From contig CALAXC010000008.1 of assembly GCA_937894775.1 (NCBI GenBank), positions 4,181 to 68,180 of the forward strand: a stretch of 64,000 bases of DNA, in the 5' to 3' direction. A model generated the notes under the pieces. It worked only from the letters and a program-made list of their open reading frames with translations, did not search any database and was not told the DNA's origin. Numbering within the stretch: the first letter of the stretch is position 1; every line of letters begins with the position of its first letter. This document shows, one piece after another, positions 8,697 to 18,304 of the stretch. The DNA comes from an uncultured Clostridia bacterium (GTDB lineage Bacteria; Bacillota; Clostridia; Oscillospirales; CAG-272). The translations under genes were made by a program, and so were the position numbers.

Positions 8697-9455
8697 ATGA
8701 TTACAAAAAGAATTATTCCTTGTCTTGATGTAAAAAACGGAAGAGTGGTTAAAGGCGTAAATTTCTTAGGTCTTGCCGACGTTTCTTCCCCCGTAAGCCT
8801 TGCACAGTTTTATAGCGATAACGGTGCCGATGAGCTTGTTTTTTACGATATAACGGCATCTGCTGAAGGACGCGCGTTGTTTACAGATATTTTGGTCGAA
8901 GCAGCATCAAAGGTCTTTATTCCTCTCACGGTAGGCGGTGGAATAAACACTCTCGATGATTTTGACCGCGTTTTGAAATGCGGTGCTGATAAGGTCAGTG
9001 TTAATTCGGGAGCAATAAAAAATCCCGATCTCGTTCTTCAAGCCGCTAAAAAATACGGAGATCAATGTGTAGTGCTGTCCGCAGATATAAAACGTGTGGA
9101 TGGAGAATTCCGTGTTTTTGCAAAGGGCGGAAGAGAAGATACGGGAATGGAAGCGATTTCCTGGATAAAACGCTGTGTTTCAAACGGTGCAGGTGAGATA
9201 GTAGTCAACAGTATCGATACCGACGGAGTAAAACGAGGATTTGATATCGAAATGCTTTCTGCCGTTTGTGATGCTGTTAACGTACCTGTTATCGCATCGG
9301 GCGGTGCAGGATGTATAGAAGATTTTATAACTCTGTTTAACGAGCTTCCAAAGGTCGATGCGGGACTTGCCGCCTCTATCTTCCATTTTGGAGAGGTTGG
9401 TATCAAAGAGTTGAAAGAAAAGCTTAAAGGCGCAAATATTAACGTACGAATATAA
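8697..9455 (+). CDS. hisF: Imidazole glycerol phosphate synthase cyclase subunit HisF
   Basis: The synthase subunit that uses ammonia from HisH to form imidazole-glycerol phosphate and AICAR. At 252 residues it begins [20 protein letters not shown], including the catalytic Asp after Cys9, and carries the second Asp in [14 protein letters not shown] and ASGGAG bind the two substrate phosphates. It is paralogous to the preceding hisA. GCGGGGGAATAA within the end of hisA serves as ribosome site. Confidence 0.96.
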   Translation: MITKRIIPCLDVKNGRVVKGVNFLGLADVSSPVSLAQFYSDNGADELVFYDITASAEGRALFTDILVEAASKVFIPLTVGGGINTLDDFDRVLKCGADKVSVNSGAIKNPDLVLQAAKKYGDQCVVLSADIKRVDGEFRVFAKGGREDTGMEAISWIKRCVSNGAGEIVVNSIDTDGVKRGFDIEMLSAVCDAVNVPVIASGGAGCIEDFITLFNELPKVDAGLAASIFHFGEVGIKELKEKLKGANINVRI

Positions 9456-9483
9456 TTATTATGAATATAATGGAGAGTTTATT

Positions 9484-10140
9484 ATGTCAGAATTTACAAA
9501 GATCGATGAATTAAAGTTTGATGAAAAGGGGCTTATTCCCGCTGTTGTAGTGGATGCCGCAACAAAAAAAGTCCTCACGGTTGCTTATATGAACCGCGAG
9601 AGCCTTGAGATAAGTATGAAAGAGGGTACGACATGCTTTTGGTCACGTTCACGTCAGGAGTTGTGGCGTAAGGGTGAAACCTCGGGCAATAAGCAACATA
9701 TCGTAAGCATCGTAGCAGACTGCGATAAGGATGCTCTTACTGTATCAGTTTATAAGGACGGTCCTGCGTGTCATCTCGGCACGGATTCTTGCTTTAATAA
9801 TACCGTTTTTGAAAGTGATGAAAGAGAAGAATTTTCACTTGAAGCACTTATGAAGGTTATTGAAGGTAGAAAGACAGATAAAAAAGAAGGCTCTTACACT
9901 ACATATCTTTTTGAAAAAGGAATTGATAAAATACTCAAAAAGGTAGGCGAAGAGTGTACCGAGGTGATTATCGCAGGTAAGGCAAACGATAAGGCTGAAA
10001 CTATCTATGAAATTTCCGATCTTGTATATCACGTAATGGTGCTTATGATAGAAATGGGAATTTCGCTCGATGATATCAAAAACGAACTTGCTTCTCGCCA
10101 TGTAATTGATAAAAAAGTTAAGCAGGAAAAGATGGTTTGA
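9484..10140 (+). CDS. hisIE: Bifunctional phosphoribosyl-AMP cyclohydrolase / phosphoribosyl-ATP pyrophosphatase HisIE
   Basis: This carries out the second and third steps of histidine synthesis. Residues 1-110 form the HisI cyclohydrolase, with [28 protein letters not shown] and the Cys/His metal ligands in [12 protein letters not shown]. Residues about 115-218 form the HisE pyrophosphohydrolase, with the acidic [15 protein letters not shown] and [13 protein letters not shown] helices. It is the last gene of the operon and is followed by a terminator. Confidence 0.95.
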   Translation: MSEFTKIDELKFDEKGLIPAVVVDAATKKVLTVAYMNRESLEISMKEGTTCFWSRSRQELWRKGETSGNKQHIVSIVADCDKDALTVSVYKDGPACHLGTDSCFNNTVFESDEREEFSLEALMKVIEGRKTDKKEGSYTTYLFEKGIDKILKKVGEECTEVIIAGKANDKAETIYEISDLVYHVMVLMIEMGISLDDIKNELASRHVIDKKVKQEKMV

Positions 10141-10165
10141 TTGAAAAAACTTCTTAAAATAAACA

Positions 10166-10206
10166 AAAAAGCTCTCGCTTAAAAACGGGAGCTTTTTGCT
10201 TTTTTT
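10166..10206 (+). terminator. Terminator of the his operon
   Basis: AAAAAGCTCTCG pairs (with one G-T pair) with CGGGAGCTTTTT, followed by GCTTTTTT. It starts 25 bases past the hisIE stop. Confidence 0.8.
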
Positions 10207-10280
10207 ATATAGCACTTTCATTCGTCGAGCGCACTATGTCATTTTTAATCACTTCTTTTAAAAGTTCTTTGAAAAAGGGG

Positions 10281-10323
10281 TGCGGGGGAGAAAGCTTTCT
10301 TTTAAGAAAGTTTCTCCCCCGCA
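10281..10323. repeat. Long palindrome, possible dispersed repeat
   Basis: TGCGGGGGAGAAA (10281-10293) pairs perfectly with TTTCTCCCCCGCA (10311-10323). Inside it, after one bulged G, CTTTCTT pairs with AAGAAAG around a two-base loop. The resulting 43-base hairpin is much more GC-rich at its base than the surroundings and lies 75 bases beyond the his terminator. It could end minus-strand transcription of nothing nearby (the desulfoferrodoxin gene ends at 10353), but it lacks a clean T-run. It may be a repetitive extragenic palindrome. Confidence 0.6.
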
Positions 10324-10352
10324 TATTACGTTGTTTGTAATTCTAATTCGAA

Positions 10353-10733
10353 TTAAACATCAGCTTTCCAAAGACCGTGAAGATTGCAGTAAGCGAATAC
10401 CGCAACAGGCTCTTCGTCGCAGAGCGCAAAGCTTACAGTGGGCTCACTGCCGATAGCGAGACACTTGCGCTGACCGCCTCTGTTTGTCTGAAGATATACC
10501 CAAGCGATATGATGCTCTTCAAGCATTGGGTGCGCAACAGAACCGATAGTTACTTTGATGATATCACCGTTTCTTTCAACTACGGGAATATGCTTTTCGT
10601 GACTCGCTTCAACGACACCTGGCTCAAGCTTGGTCATTTTTTTGCCGCAGCACATCATAGGTACACCTGCATCATGGATAACACCGATGATATTGCCGCA
10701 ATGTTCACATACGTAAAATCTTATTTCACACAT
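10353..10733 (-). CDS. dfx: Desulfoferrodoxin (superoxide reductase)
   Basis: A non-haem iron protein of anaerobes that reduces superoxide to peroxide without making oxygen. At 126 residues it has an N-terminal desulforedoxin-like FeS4 domain (CEHCGN and MMCCGKKM) and a C-terminal neelaredoxin domain. The second iron is held by His residues in HEKHIP, HPMLEEHH and the Cys-His pair in CNLHGLW. All expected ligands are present, so it should be active. It is a single gene on the minus strand, convergent with the his operon. A GGAGG sequence precedes its ATG. Confidence 0.95.
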   Translation of the reverse strand: MCEIRFYVCEHCGNIIGVIHDAGVPMMCCGKKMTKLEPGVVEASHEKHIPVVERNGDIIKVTIGSVAHPMLEEHHIAWVYLQTNRGGQRKCLAIGSEPTVSFALCDEEPVAVFAYCNLHGLWKADV

Positions 10734-10799
10734 AATAAAAACCTCCGTTATTATAAATTTTGTGTTATTATTTTGAGTTTTACTTTATTAATATTAATA

Positions 10800-11873
10800 T
10801 TAGTTGTCGGATTTATTCTCAAAAATGTTCATTTGTGAGGATGGATCCGTTTTATTGTTTTTATAGGGTATTCCAAGATGCTCATAAGCAAGACGTGTAA
10901 CGCAGCGACCTCGCGGCGTCCGACTCAAAAATCCGATCTGCAAAAGGAACGGTTCATATACGTCTTCAAGTGTAATAGCTTCTTCGCCTACTGTTGCGGC
11001 GAGCGTTTCAAGCCCTACAGGACCGCCGTCATAAAACTTAATAATAGTTTCCATCATCTTGCGGTCGGTGTTGTCAAGACCTAATGAGTCGATCTCAAGT
11101 CTGCTGAGCGCAAAGCTTGCTATTTCAGAATCGATAGCGGTTTTACCCGAAACCTGCGCAAAGTCACGTACTCTCTTTAAAAGTCTGTTGGCAACTCGGG
11201 GTGTACCGCGTGAACGTGAAGCGATTTCATGCGCTCCGTCAGAGGTTATATCAAACCCAAGTATTCCCGCGCTTCTGGTTACTATTGTAGTAAGTTCCTC
11301 GGTCGTGTAAAGCTCAAGCTTCAAAAGAACACCAAAACGGTCACGGAGCGGGGTAGTGAGCTGACCTGCTCGAGTGGTAGCGCCAATAAGAGTAAATTTC
11401 GGAAGATCTATTCTTATACTTCTTGCCGAAGGTCCTTTTCCAATTATGATATCGAGCGCATTATCTTCCATAGCGGGATAAAGTATTTCCTCGATCGAAC
11501 GTGAAAGACGGTGTATCTCATCTATAAAAAGAACATCTCCTTCCGAAAGATTGGTAAGAAGTGCGGCGAGGTCACCTTGCTTTTCAATAGCGGGACCTGA
11601 AGTTACTCTTATGTTCACACCCATTTCATTTGCGATAATATTTGAAAGAGTGGTTTTTCCCAAACCGGGAGGCCCGTAGAGCAAAACGTGATCAAGGCTC
11701 TCGTTTCTGAGCTTTGCCGCTTCGATATAAATTTTTAAATTTTCTTTAACTCGTTCCTGGCCTATATAATCATCAAGTGTTTTGGGGCGAAGAGAATAAT
11801 CTATATCGCTGTCTTCACTTTTGAATGATGTCGTTATGATCCTGCTTTCAAAATCAAATTCTTCGTTATTCAC
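10800..11873 (-). CDS. ruvB: Holliday junction branch-migration helicase RuvB
   Basis: An AAA+ ATPase that drives branch migration with RuvA. At 357 residues it shows Walker [10 protein letters not shown], Walker [10 protein letters not shown], the sensor block [19 protein letters not shown] and the C-terminal winged-helix with RTPRGR. The start is GTG at 11873, supported by AAGGAGG seven bases upstream. Last gene of the DUF951-yfhO-ruvA-ruvB minus-strand unit, 14 bases after ruvA. A 22-residue polar extension precedes the usual RuvB core. Confidence 0.96.
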   Translation of the reverse strand: MNNEEFDFESRIITTSFKSEDSDIDYSLRPKTLDDYIGQERVKENLKIYIEAAKLRNESLDHVLLYGPPGLGKTTLSNIIANEMGVNIRVTSGPAIEKQGDLAALLTNLSEGDVLFIDEIHRLSRSIEEILYPAMEDNALDIIIGKGPSARSIRIDLPKFTLIGATTRAGQLTTPLRDRFGVLLKLELYTTEELTTIVTRSAGILGFDITSDGAHEIASRSRGTPRVANRLLKRVRDFAQVSGKTAIDSEIASFALSRLEIDSLGLDNTDRKMMETIIKFYDGGPVGLETLAATVGEEAITLEDVYEPFLLQIGFLSRTPRGRCVTRLAYEHLGIPYKNNKTDPSSQMNIFENKSDN

Positions 11874-11887
11874 TCGTAGCCTCCTTG

Positions 11888-12511
11888 TTATTTAATAAGT
11901 TTTTTGAGTGCCGTTCTGATTATGTCGTCAAGCTCAAGAGAATCGGTATCTATAGTCCTGAGGACAGCGGTAATTTCGTTTTTCGAATATCCGAGAACGA
12001 GAAGCGCATCTTCGGCATCCCGACGTTTTTCCGAGGTAGTAGAGGAAGTGAAGATATCGGTGGATACCGATTGTTCGGAATCGATAAATGTCTGCTTTGA
12101 AAGCTTGTCTTTTAATTCCAAAACTATTCTTGCGGCACTCTTTGGACCTACACCGTTTGCGCGTGAAATCGCTTTCTTGTCATCAGAGCATATTGCGATA
12201 GCAAGCTTGCTCGGTGTAAGCTCAGATAAAATTGCGATAGCAGCTTTTGGACCGATACCTGAAACGGTTATGAGAAGCTTGAAAAAGTCAAGCTCTTCTT
12301 CAGTTAAAAAACCGAAAAGTTCTATTCCGTCCTCGCGTACTGCCAAATAAGTGTAAAGCTTTACATCGGGCGGACTATCGGTAGTAAGATGATGCGGCAT
12401 TGATGAATGAGTGGTGCCTGAAATAGTCAGCTTGTAACCGACTCCGTTTGCTTCGACAACGGCAAACGAGGGGGAGAGGAAAGCAAGCTTTCCGCTTATA
12501 TAGTAAAACAT
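11888..12511 (-). CDS. ruvA: Holliday junction DNA-binding subunit RuvA
   Basis: RuvA binds four-way junctions as a tetramer and recruits RuvB. The 207-residue protein starts [28 protein letters not shown], the typical OB-fold domain. Helix-hairpin-helix motifs follow ([20 protein letters not shown] and [20 protein letters not shown]). The C-terminal three-helix RuvB-binding domain is [26 protein letters not shown] precedes the ATG. Same transcript as ruvB. Confidence 0.95.
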   Translation of the reverse strand: MFYYISGKLAFLSPSFAVVEANGVGYKLTISGTTHSSMPHHLTTDSPPDVKLYTYLAVREDGIELFGFLTEEELDFFKLLITVSGIGPKAAIAILSELTPSKLAIAICSDDKKAISRANGVGPKSAARIVLELKDKLSKQTFIDSEQSVSTDIFTSSTTSEKRRDAEDALLVLGYSKNEITAVLRTIDTDSLELDDIIRTALKKLIK

Positions 12512-12557
12512 CTGTTCCTCCGTAATTGATTTTAGTAGTTGATATTTTTAAGATTTA

Positions 12558-15500
12558 TTAAAGCCAAAACAGTATAGCAAATAAAATTGCTAAGGCTATT
12601 GCACCGAAAAATGCGGTAAAGCCTATTGTTGGCGTAACAGTTTGGTTGAGTGATTTTTTTAGATCAAACTTGTTTTTATTATAAGCTGTTTCGAAAGATG
12701 TTTCTTCGTTGTGAAGATCATTGTCTTGCAATTCAACAGTTGTGGATTCTGTAATAACGGTTTTCGGATCGGTGTCCTCAAGCACAAAATAATCTTTTTC
12801 GTAAACTCTTAATTTGTTTTTGAACAGAGTCTTTTTAAGGATAAAGTCGACAAGACAGATGATCAAAAATGCAACGATTCCAAAAATCGATATAAAAGCT
12901 CCCACGATATATTCTTTAGGCATATATCTCATTTCGACTGAATGTTCACCGTCATCTGAAATATCAAAAGCCATCAATGCGTTTAAGACTTCATAGGTTT
13001 CTACCTTTTTACCGTCAATATATACGTTCCAACCCTTATCGTAAGGAATGGTAGTGAGAATAGTCTGATCTTTATTTTGAGTGGAGATAGTACCGCAGAG
13101 ATGATCTTCGGTGGAAATTTCATTGTCGATATCAAATTGAGGCGCTTCTTTTAACTCTTTAAAGAGAGCGTTATATTCTTCGATATTGAAATACCAAAGG
13201 AAATTATGCGAGGTGTTTAAAGTAAATGTTGAGTCTTCGGGAACGGTTATCGTAATATCGATAGGCTCGTTCTTGGTGAAATAACCGCCTATTACGATGT
13301 GATTGGAATCTTTATCAAGATACTTAACATCTCCTTGACCGCTGACATTTATTTTTAGGTCAGAGCCTGAGCTCCCGGGAGTGTAGAAATAATAGTATCC
13401 GTCAGATGGAGCGATATAATCAAGATATACCTCGCCATCACCGTCTTGGGTTGTGTATTTGGTATAGGTTATTTTTTTGTCCTCTTCGCAGGAATGACTC
13501 GTTATAGAAACACGGTTTACCGATTTAAAGAGATCAACGGATTCTTCTTCACCTAACATAGCACCGAGAAGAGTGTTGTAACGGTAGAAGAAGGTGTCGG
13601 AAGCTTCCATATCAAATTCTTTTATTTCCGAGCCCACACCGTAAGCGATAGAGAGGGCATTGGGATTTTCATAGACACAGTATTTTTTATCGGTTATATT
13701 TTCAAGACGCGTATAAACACCGTCGAATTTGTTTGAATATTCAAAATCAATGACGTATTTGATGCCGAGAAGAGAATCTCCAACGGCAGTTCCGCCGTTA
13801 TACATAGTGTTGTGAGAACGGCCTGTATAGCCTAATTGATTTATAAAAGTAATCGCTTTTTCGTTAAGTGTTGAAGTTGAGTTTGTTATACCGTAGATGC
13901 CGAGTGCCATATTGTCATTTTTTGTTCTGTGACGAACCTTTTCCATTCTGTAGAAGGAAGGATCGTATTCCTTTACCGCTGCAACAACGGGGCGAAGCTC
14001 GGCAAGGTGATTGTTGTAGCTTGAATAGGAAGTAAAGGATACGTCCTCGTGAAGCTGTAAGAAGCATACGATTCCGTTACAGAAAAGCTCAAGACATATA
14101 ACTGCGGCAAGAACACCTGCAACAGCCGATGATTTTTTCTTGTCCTTTACTTTGAATCTGATACATAGAAGAACTGCGATCACTATTGTGAAAAGTATCG
14201 AAAACCAGATACATCCAAAGGTGAGCAATTTGCTGTCGGACGTCAGGAAAGATTCCATTTCAAATTTTTCTGCAACTGCAACGAAGAGAATAATAAAAGC
14301 GGATATGCCGAGTATTACTTTTTCGCTGACAGAGCTGAGGTTGCAGAACGCCTTATACGCGATAACAAGAACAAGAAAACAAAAGATAAAGCTGTATCGT
14401 GTATTTAACCAGTTTGGCATAGAAAATCCGTGCCAGATAAGGTCTAAGGGCTTTATTATAAAGGAAAGCAGAAATACCGAGATTATAGCAAGCGAAGCTA
14501 TTTTTTCGCGGGTGCTTATTTTCTTTGCCAAGAAATAAACCGGGAAAAGGATCAAAGCAAGTATTCCGCAATATACAAAGGGAAGGCCCGAAGGTTCTAC
14601 AGTGTCGTAAGAACCTGGAAGAAACTTAGTAAGGAAATCAACTATATCAAAGTTTGCTGCAATATTCCAATTTGGAGAAGAAAATGTTGTTTTTCCGAAG
14701 CTGAGAGAATAGTAAGCGGCAAATAACATAAATGCGCTTATTGCGGCTGAAAGGATAGAAAATATTGCAAAACGGGTTCCGGTTTTTATGAAATGTAATT
14801 TTTCATTGTAGGGATTTATTTCCGAAGAATTTTTCGAAAAATAGCAATAGAAGAAATATAAAACGGCAAATATGCAAACCATAAATCCTATATAGTAGTT
14901 GCATATCATTATTACAGAAAGCGAAATAACGTAAAGCTTATATTTTTTTCTGTATACAAGATTTTCAAGTCCGTAAGCAAGCAAGGGAAGCCAGATGAGG
15001 GCATCTATCCACATTGTATTGTGCTGTTGAACTACCGCATATGCGCAGAGCGCATACATCATTGAAAACATAAAAACCGTAAGCTTGTTCGGCGCTTTTG
15101 ATTTTTTGTGAAGATAAAATCCAAACGATGCACCCGAAAGTCCGCATTTGAGAAGAAGGATAGTAAGAACGGCTTCCTGAATTCTGTCTTTTGGAAAAAG
15201 AGCGGTAATATATGTGAGAGGACTTGCCATGTAGTAAGCAACCATACCCATAAATTCGCCGCCGAGAGTTCGCGAAAAAGAGTAGAGGATACTGCGTTCA
15301 CCCCAAGCAAAGTCACGTAAAGCCTCAAAGAAAGAAACGTACTGAGCATTGAGGTCGAGTACAAGTGGGGAACCGTTGTAAAAAGGGTAGATACCTTTTA
15401 CAATATAGACTCCGTACATTACTATTACGGGAACAAAAAAGCAGAAAATAAGGTAGAGATATTGCGATCTTTGGAACTTGGTTTGAAGATCCCTTAAAAA

Positions 15501-15593
15501 CCGCTTTGGGTGAAATCCTTTTTTTCGCGGCGCTTCAATTTCTGTTGTTTCTATTTCAAACTCTGCATCTGCAGGTTTAATTTCTTGATTCAT
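12558..15593 (-). CDS. yfhO: YfhO-family large membrane protein
   Basis: A 1011-residue multi-pass protein. A short acidic, then basic, N-terminus (about 40 residues) leads into roughly a dozen membrane segments with the YfhO hallmarks YPFYNGSPLVLDLNAQYVSFFEALRD and FSRTLGGEFMGMVAYYMASPL. A long extracytoplasmic region follows (about residues 510-880), then a transmembrane helix near residue 895 and a last hydrophobic segment at the C-terminus. YfhO relatives have a GT-C-like fold and are linked to glycosylation of lipoteichoic acid or other surface polymers; the substrate here is unknown. It overlaps the DUF951 gene by 17 bases and is followed by ruvA. Confidence 0.9.
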   Translation of the reverse strand: MNQEIKPADAEFEIETTEIEAPRKKGFHPKRFLRDLQTKFQRSQYLYLIFCFFVPVIVMYGVYIVKGIYPFYNGSPLVLDLNAQYVSFFEALRDFAWGERSILYSFSRTLGGEFMGMVAYYMASPLTYITALFPKDRIQEAVLTILLLKCGLSGASFGFYLHKKSKAPNKLTVFMFSMMYALCAYAVVQQHNTMWIDALIWLPLLAYGLENLVYRKKYKLYVISLSVIMICNYYIGFMVCIFAVLYFFYCYFSKNSSEINPYNEKLHFIKTGTRFAIFSILSAAISAFMLFAAYYSLSFGKTTFSSPNWNIAANFDIVDFLTKFLPGSYDTVEPSGLPFVYCGILALILFPVYFLAKKISTREKIASLAIISVFLLSFIIKPLDLIWHGFSMPNWLNTRYSFIFCFLVLVIAYKAFCNLSSVSEKVILGISAFIILFVAVAEKFEMESFLTSDSKLLTFGCIWFSILFTIVIAVLLCIRFKVKDKKKSSAVAGVLAAVICLELFCNGIVCFLQLHEDVSFTSYSSYNNHLAELRPVVAAVKEYDPSFYRMEKVRHRTKNDNMALGIYGITNSTSTLNEKAITFINQLGYTGRSHNTMYNGGTAVGDSLLGIKYVIDFEYSNKFDGVYTRLENITDKKYCVYENPNALSIAYGVGSEIKEFDMEASDTFFYRYNTLLGAMLGEEESVDLFKSVNRVSITSHSCEEDKKITYTKYTTQDGDGEVYLDYIAPSDGYYYFYTPGSSGSDLKINVSGQGDVKYLDKDSNHIVIGGYFTKNEPIDITITVPEDSTFTLNTSHNFLWYFNIEEYNALFKELKEAPQFDIDNEISTEDHLCGTISTQNKDQTILTTIPYDKGWNVYIDGKKVETYEVLNALMAFDISDDGEHSVEMRYMPKEYIVGAFISIFGIVAFLIICLVDFILKKTLFKNKLRVYEKDYFVLEDTDPKTVITESTTVELQDNDLHNEETSFETAYNKNKFDLKKSLNQTVTPTIGFTAFFGAIALAILFAILFWL

Positions 15594-15795
15594 CGTTGTT
15601 ATTCTCCTCGTTTGCGATGATTTTTTTTGTGGCGCGTTCGAGTTTTACTCTGTCGATCTCCATATCTCGTGAGCAGGTAAGGCAGATTACACGCATAACT
15701 CCGCCAACCCGTAATATTTTAAATTTAGTGCCACCGCAGGGGTGTGTTTTTTTGAGCTCTATAACGTCATTGACACGGTACTTTATAATATTCAT
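15577..15795 (-). CDS. DUF951 family small protein
   Basis: A 72-residue protein, MNIIKYRVNDVIELKKTHPCGG at its start, then a conserved Cys pair (ICLTC) and DMEIDRVKLERATKK. This matches DUF951 (YyzM-like), a small Firmicutes family of unknown function with an SH3-like, possibly nucleic-acid- or zinc-binding, core. The frame extends upstream to 15861, but the family start is the ATG at 15795, with GAGAG upstream. It is first in the minus-strand unit with yfhO, ruvA and ruvB, and overlaps yfhO. Confidence 0.85.
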   Translation of the reverse strand: MNIIKYRVNDVIELKKTHPCGGTKFKILRVGGVMRVICLTCSRDMEIDRVKLERATKKIIANEENNNDESRN

Positions 15796-15829
15796 ATCAA
15801 CTCTCGCTTTCAATAGTAATCCAATATAT

Positions 15830-15858
15830 ATTTTATCATAACACATCGATTTTGTAAA
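15830..15858 (-). promoter_or_regulatory. Promoter of the DUF951-yfhO-ruvAB unit
   Basis: Read on the minus strand: TTTACA (15858-15853), 17-base spacer, TAAAAT (15835-15830). It lies 35 bases upstream of the DUF951 start and diverges from the ruvC promoter. Confidence 0.7.
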
Positions 15859-15931
15859 CAAAAAACTGTAATTTTATTAAAATAATATAATTATATTTAC
15901 AAATTATATATAAATTATATTTAAATTGTAT

Positions 15932-15960
15932 TTGACATAATTTCTTTTCTGTGCTATAAT
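15932..15960 (+). promoter_or_regulatory. Promoter of ruvC
   Basis: TTGACA (15932-15937), 17-base spacer, TATAAT (15955-15960): both boxes match the consensus fully. The ruvC ATG is 31 bases downstream. Confidence 0.85.
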
Positions 15961-15991
15961 ATAAATTGGATTTTTATGTAGAGGAGCAATT

Positions 15992-16489
15992 ATGATCATT
16001 CTTGGTATAGACCCCGGATATGCTATCGTAGGATGGGGCGTAATTGAATATAGCGGATCAAAATTTAAGGTGCTTGGATACGGCTCTATCGAAACTCCCG
16101 CACATACTCCAACCGAGGAACGGTTGCTTCGTATAAATAACGGAATAAAAGAACTGATAGGAATATATCATCCTGAGGTTATGGCGGTAGAGGAGCTTTT
16201 CTTTAATACGAATATAACAACAGGAATACGTGTTGCCGAGGCTAGAGGTGTCATAATAACGCAGGCTCACAGCCTGGGTGTTAAGATAGCGGAATATACA
16301 CCGCTTCAGGTCAAGCAAGCGGTGGTAGGATACGGACGTGCAGAGAAAAAGCAGGTTATTTCTATGGTGACTCGGATATTGAATCTTGAGAAGCCACCAA
16401 AGCCTGACGATACTGCGGATGCATTGGCGATAGCAGTTTGTCACGCGCATTGTGGAGCTTCACGTATAGCGGAATATTTTAACAAATGA
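15992..16489 (+). CDS. ruvC: Holliday junction resolvase RuvC
   Basis: RuvC cuts Holliday junctions symmetrically after RuvAB branch migration. At 165 residues it has the four RNase H-fold acids: Asp7 in ILGIDPGYAIVGWG, Glu in VEELFFN, and the C-terminal pair in PDDTADALAIAVCHAH. It is transcribed divergently from ruvAB rather than with them, with the DUF951 and yfhO genes between. GAGGAGCAATT precedes the ATG. Confidence 0.96.
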   Translation: MIILGIDPGYAIVGWGVIEYSGSKFKVLGYGSIETPAHTPTEERLLRINNGIKELIGIYHPEVMAVEELFFNTNITTGIRVAEARGVIITQAHSLGVKIAEYTPLQVKQAVVGYGRAEKKQVISMVTRILNLEKPPKPDDTADALAIAVCHAHCGASRIAEYFNK

Positions 16490-16508
16490 TTTTTGATTAG
16501 GAGCATTT

Positions 16509-17378
16509 ATGTGGATCGCAGATAAATGGAATGATTATGAGTTGCTTGATGCGAGCGACGGAGAAAGACTCGAGCGGTGGGGCAGGTATATATTACGTCG
16601 TCCCGATCCTCAAATAATATGGAAGAGATCGGCACAGCATAAGCTTTGGAATAGGGCAGATGCTGTTTATAAACGCTCATCTTCGGGTGGCGGGGGATGG
16701 TCTAAAAATGAGCTTCCTCAAAGTTGGAATATAAATTATGATTCACTTGGACTTACGTTTACTTTAAAGCCAATGGGTTTTAAGCATACAGGACTTTTCC
16801 CTGAGCAGGCTGCAAACTGGGAATGGTTTTCCGAGCTTATAAAAAATGCCAACAGACCGATAAAGGTTTTGAACCTTTTTGCATATACGGGCGGAGCAAC
16901 GGTTGCTGCCGCTAAGGCAGGCGCTTCGGTAGTACACGTTGATGCCGCAAAGGGAATGGTTGCGCAAGCAAAAGAAAATTCGGCACTTTCAGGACTCGCT
17001 GATGCTCCGATAAGATACATAGTGGATGACTGTAAAAAGTTTGTTGAGCGTGAAATAAGACGTGGAAACCGTTATGATGCAGTGATAATGGATCCACCCT
17101 CTTACGGAAGAGGTCCTTCGGGTGAAGTTTGGAAGATAGAGGATAGCGTAGATGAGCTTATCACGCTGACTGCTTCCTTGCTTTCGGACGATCCTTTGTT
17201 CTTCTTGGTGAATTCCTATACAACGGGACTTTCTCCCGCAGCGATGCAGTATATACTTGGACTTAAAGTCCTTTCAAAATACGGAGGACATCTCGAGGCT
17301 CAAGAGCTCGGGCTCCGTGTAAGCAGCACGTCACTTGCGATCCCTTGCGGAGCAAGCGCAAGGTGGCAGGCAAAATAA
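16509..17378 (+). CDS. Class I SAM-dependent methyltransferase, RlmI/RlmK-like
   Basis: A 289-residue Rossmann methyltransferase of the COG1092 group (23S rRNA or related RNA substrates). The SAM-binding motif is VLNLFAYTGGATVAAAKAGASVVHVDAAKGM (around residues 117-147) and the catalytic motif is IMDPPSYGRGP, followed by a typical LLSDDPLFFLVNSYTTGLS segment. It lacks an obvious N-terminal PUA domain. AGGAG precedes the ATG. It lies 19 bases after ruvC. The exact target base is not predictable by eye. Confidence 0.88.
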   Translation: MWIADKWNDYELLDASDGERLERWGRYILRRPDPQIIWKRSAQHKLWNRADAVYKRSSSGGGGWSKNELPQSWNINYDSLGLTFTLKPMGFKHTGLFPEQAANWEWFSELIKNANRPIKVLNLFAYTGGATVAAAKAGASVVHVDAAKGMVAQAKENSALSGLADAPIRYIVDDCKKFVEREIRRGNRYDAVIMDPPSYGRGPSGEVWKIEDSVDELITLTASLLSDDPLFFLVNSYTTGLSPAAMQYILGLKVLSKYGGHLEAQELGLRVSSTSLAIPCGASARWQAK

Positions 17379-17422
17379 TTTAAGATAGTTAGATTAAACC
17401 CTAAAGAGAGGAGATTTGTTTT

Positions 17423-18304
17423 ATGAGCGAACCGATAATAAAAGTGGAAGAGCTTTCTTATATATACGATGAAAGCGCCGAAAACAGCGCCCCGGCTCTT
17501 AAAAATCTTTCTCTTGATATATTTGAGGGCGAGTTCGTTGCAGTTTTGGGGCATAACGGCTCTGGTAAATCAACCTTTGCCAAGCTGCTTAATATGATCT
17601 TGTTTCCAACATCGGGCAAGATAACAGTGAACGGAGTTGACATAACGGCGGAAGATCTTGACGATAAAACGGTTATGGAACTCAGAAAAAACGTGGGAAT
17701 GGTTTTCCAAAATCCCGATAATCAATTGGTAGCAACGATCGTAGAAGACGATGTCGCATTCGGGCTTGAAAATATAGGAGTGCCGTCTGATGAGATAAGA
17801 AGACGTGTAGATAAGTCGCTTGAGGATCTCGGAATGCTTGAATATGCAAAGCATGAACCGCACAGACTTTCGGGCGGTCAAAAGCAGAGGGTGGCGATAG
17901 CGGGAGTTATGGCTATGCAACCCCAATGCATAATATTTGATGAATCTACAGCCATGCTCGATCCGTTGGGCAGAAAAGATGTTCTTAATTCTATAATCAA
18001 GCTTAACCGTGAAAAAAATATAACTGTCATAATGATAACTCATTATATGGATGAAGCGGCTATGGCAGATAGAATAGTTGTTCTCAATGACGGTGAAAAA
18101 CTTATGGACGGAACACCGAGTGAGGTATTTGAACGAGAGGCTGAGCTTATAGAATGCGGCTTGGCTATACCCCAGTGTACAGAGCTTGTTCACAGGATAC
18201 GGGAGCTTGGCATTGAACTTAACGGAGAATGTGTTTCGTTTGACGATTGTGTAGAACTTATAGCAAGCTCGCTTAAATCCAAAATCGATAAAGGAAGTAA
18301 ATAA
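17423..18304 (+). CDS. ecfA1: Energy-coupling factor transporter ATPase EcfA1
   Basis: One of the two ATPases of a group II ECF vitamin/micronutrient importer. At 293 residues it shows Walker A GHNGSGKSTFAK, Q-loop VFQNPDNQ, signature LSGGQKQRVAIAG and Walker B IIFDESTAMLDP (DES in place of DEP is typical of EcfA1). The C-terminal extension after residue 230 is the EcfA dimerisation domain. It overlaps ecfA2 by one base. No substrate-binding S component is present in the window, so this is a shared module used by S proteins encoded elsewhere. Confidence 0.95.
   Translation: MSEPIIKVEELSYIYDESAENSAPALKNLSLDIFEGEFVAVLGHNGSGKSTFAKLLNMILFPTSGKITVNGVDITAEDLDDKTVMELRKNVGMVFQNPDNQLVATIVEDDVAFGLENIGVPSDEIRRRVDKSLEDLGMLEYAKHEPHRLSGGQKQRVAIAGVMAMQPQCIIFDESTAMLDPLGRKDVLNSIIKLNREKNITVIMITHYMDEAAMADRIVVLNDGEKLMDGTPSEVFEREAELIECGLAIPQCTELVHRIRELGIELNGECVSFDDCVELIASSLKSKIDKGSK

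Noticed and set aside
10206..10352. Hidden small gene or tRNA in the gap after the his operon
   Set aside because: No tRNA-like cloverleaf and no start with a ribosome site; only the palindrome at 10281 stands out.
10377..10838. Plus-strand open frame of 153 codons over the desulfoferrodoxin gene
   Set aside because: It is antisense to a protein with all iron ligands intact and shows no recognisable motif or ribosome site, so it is a shadow frame.
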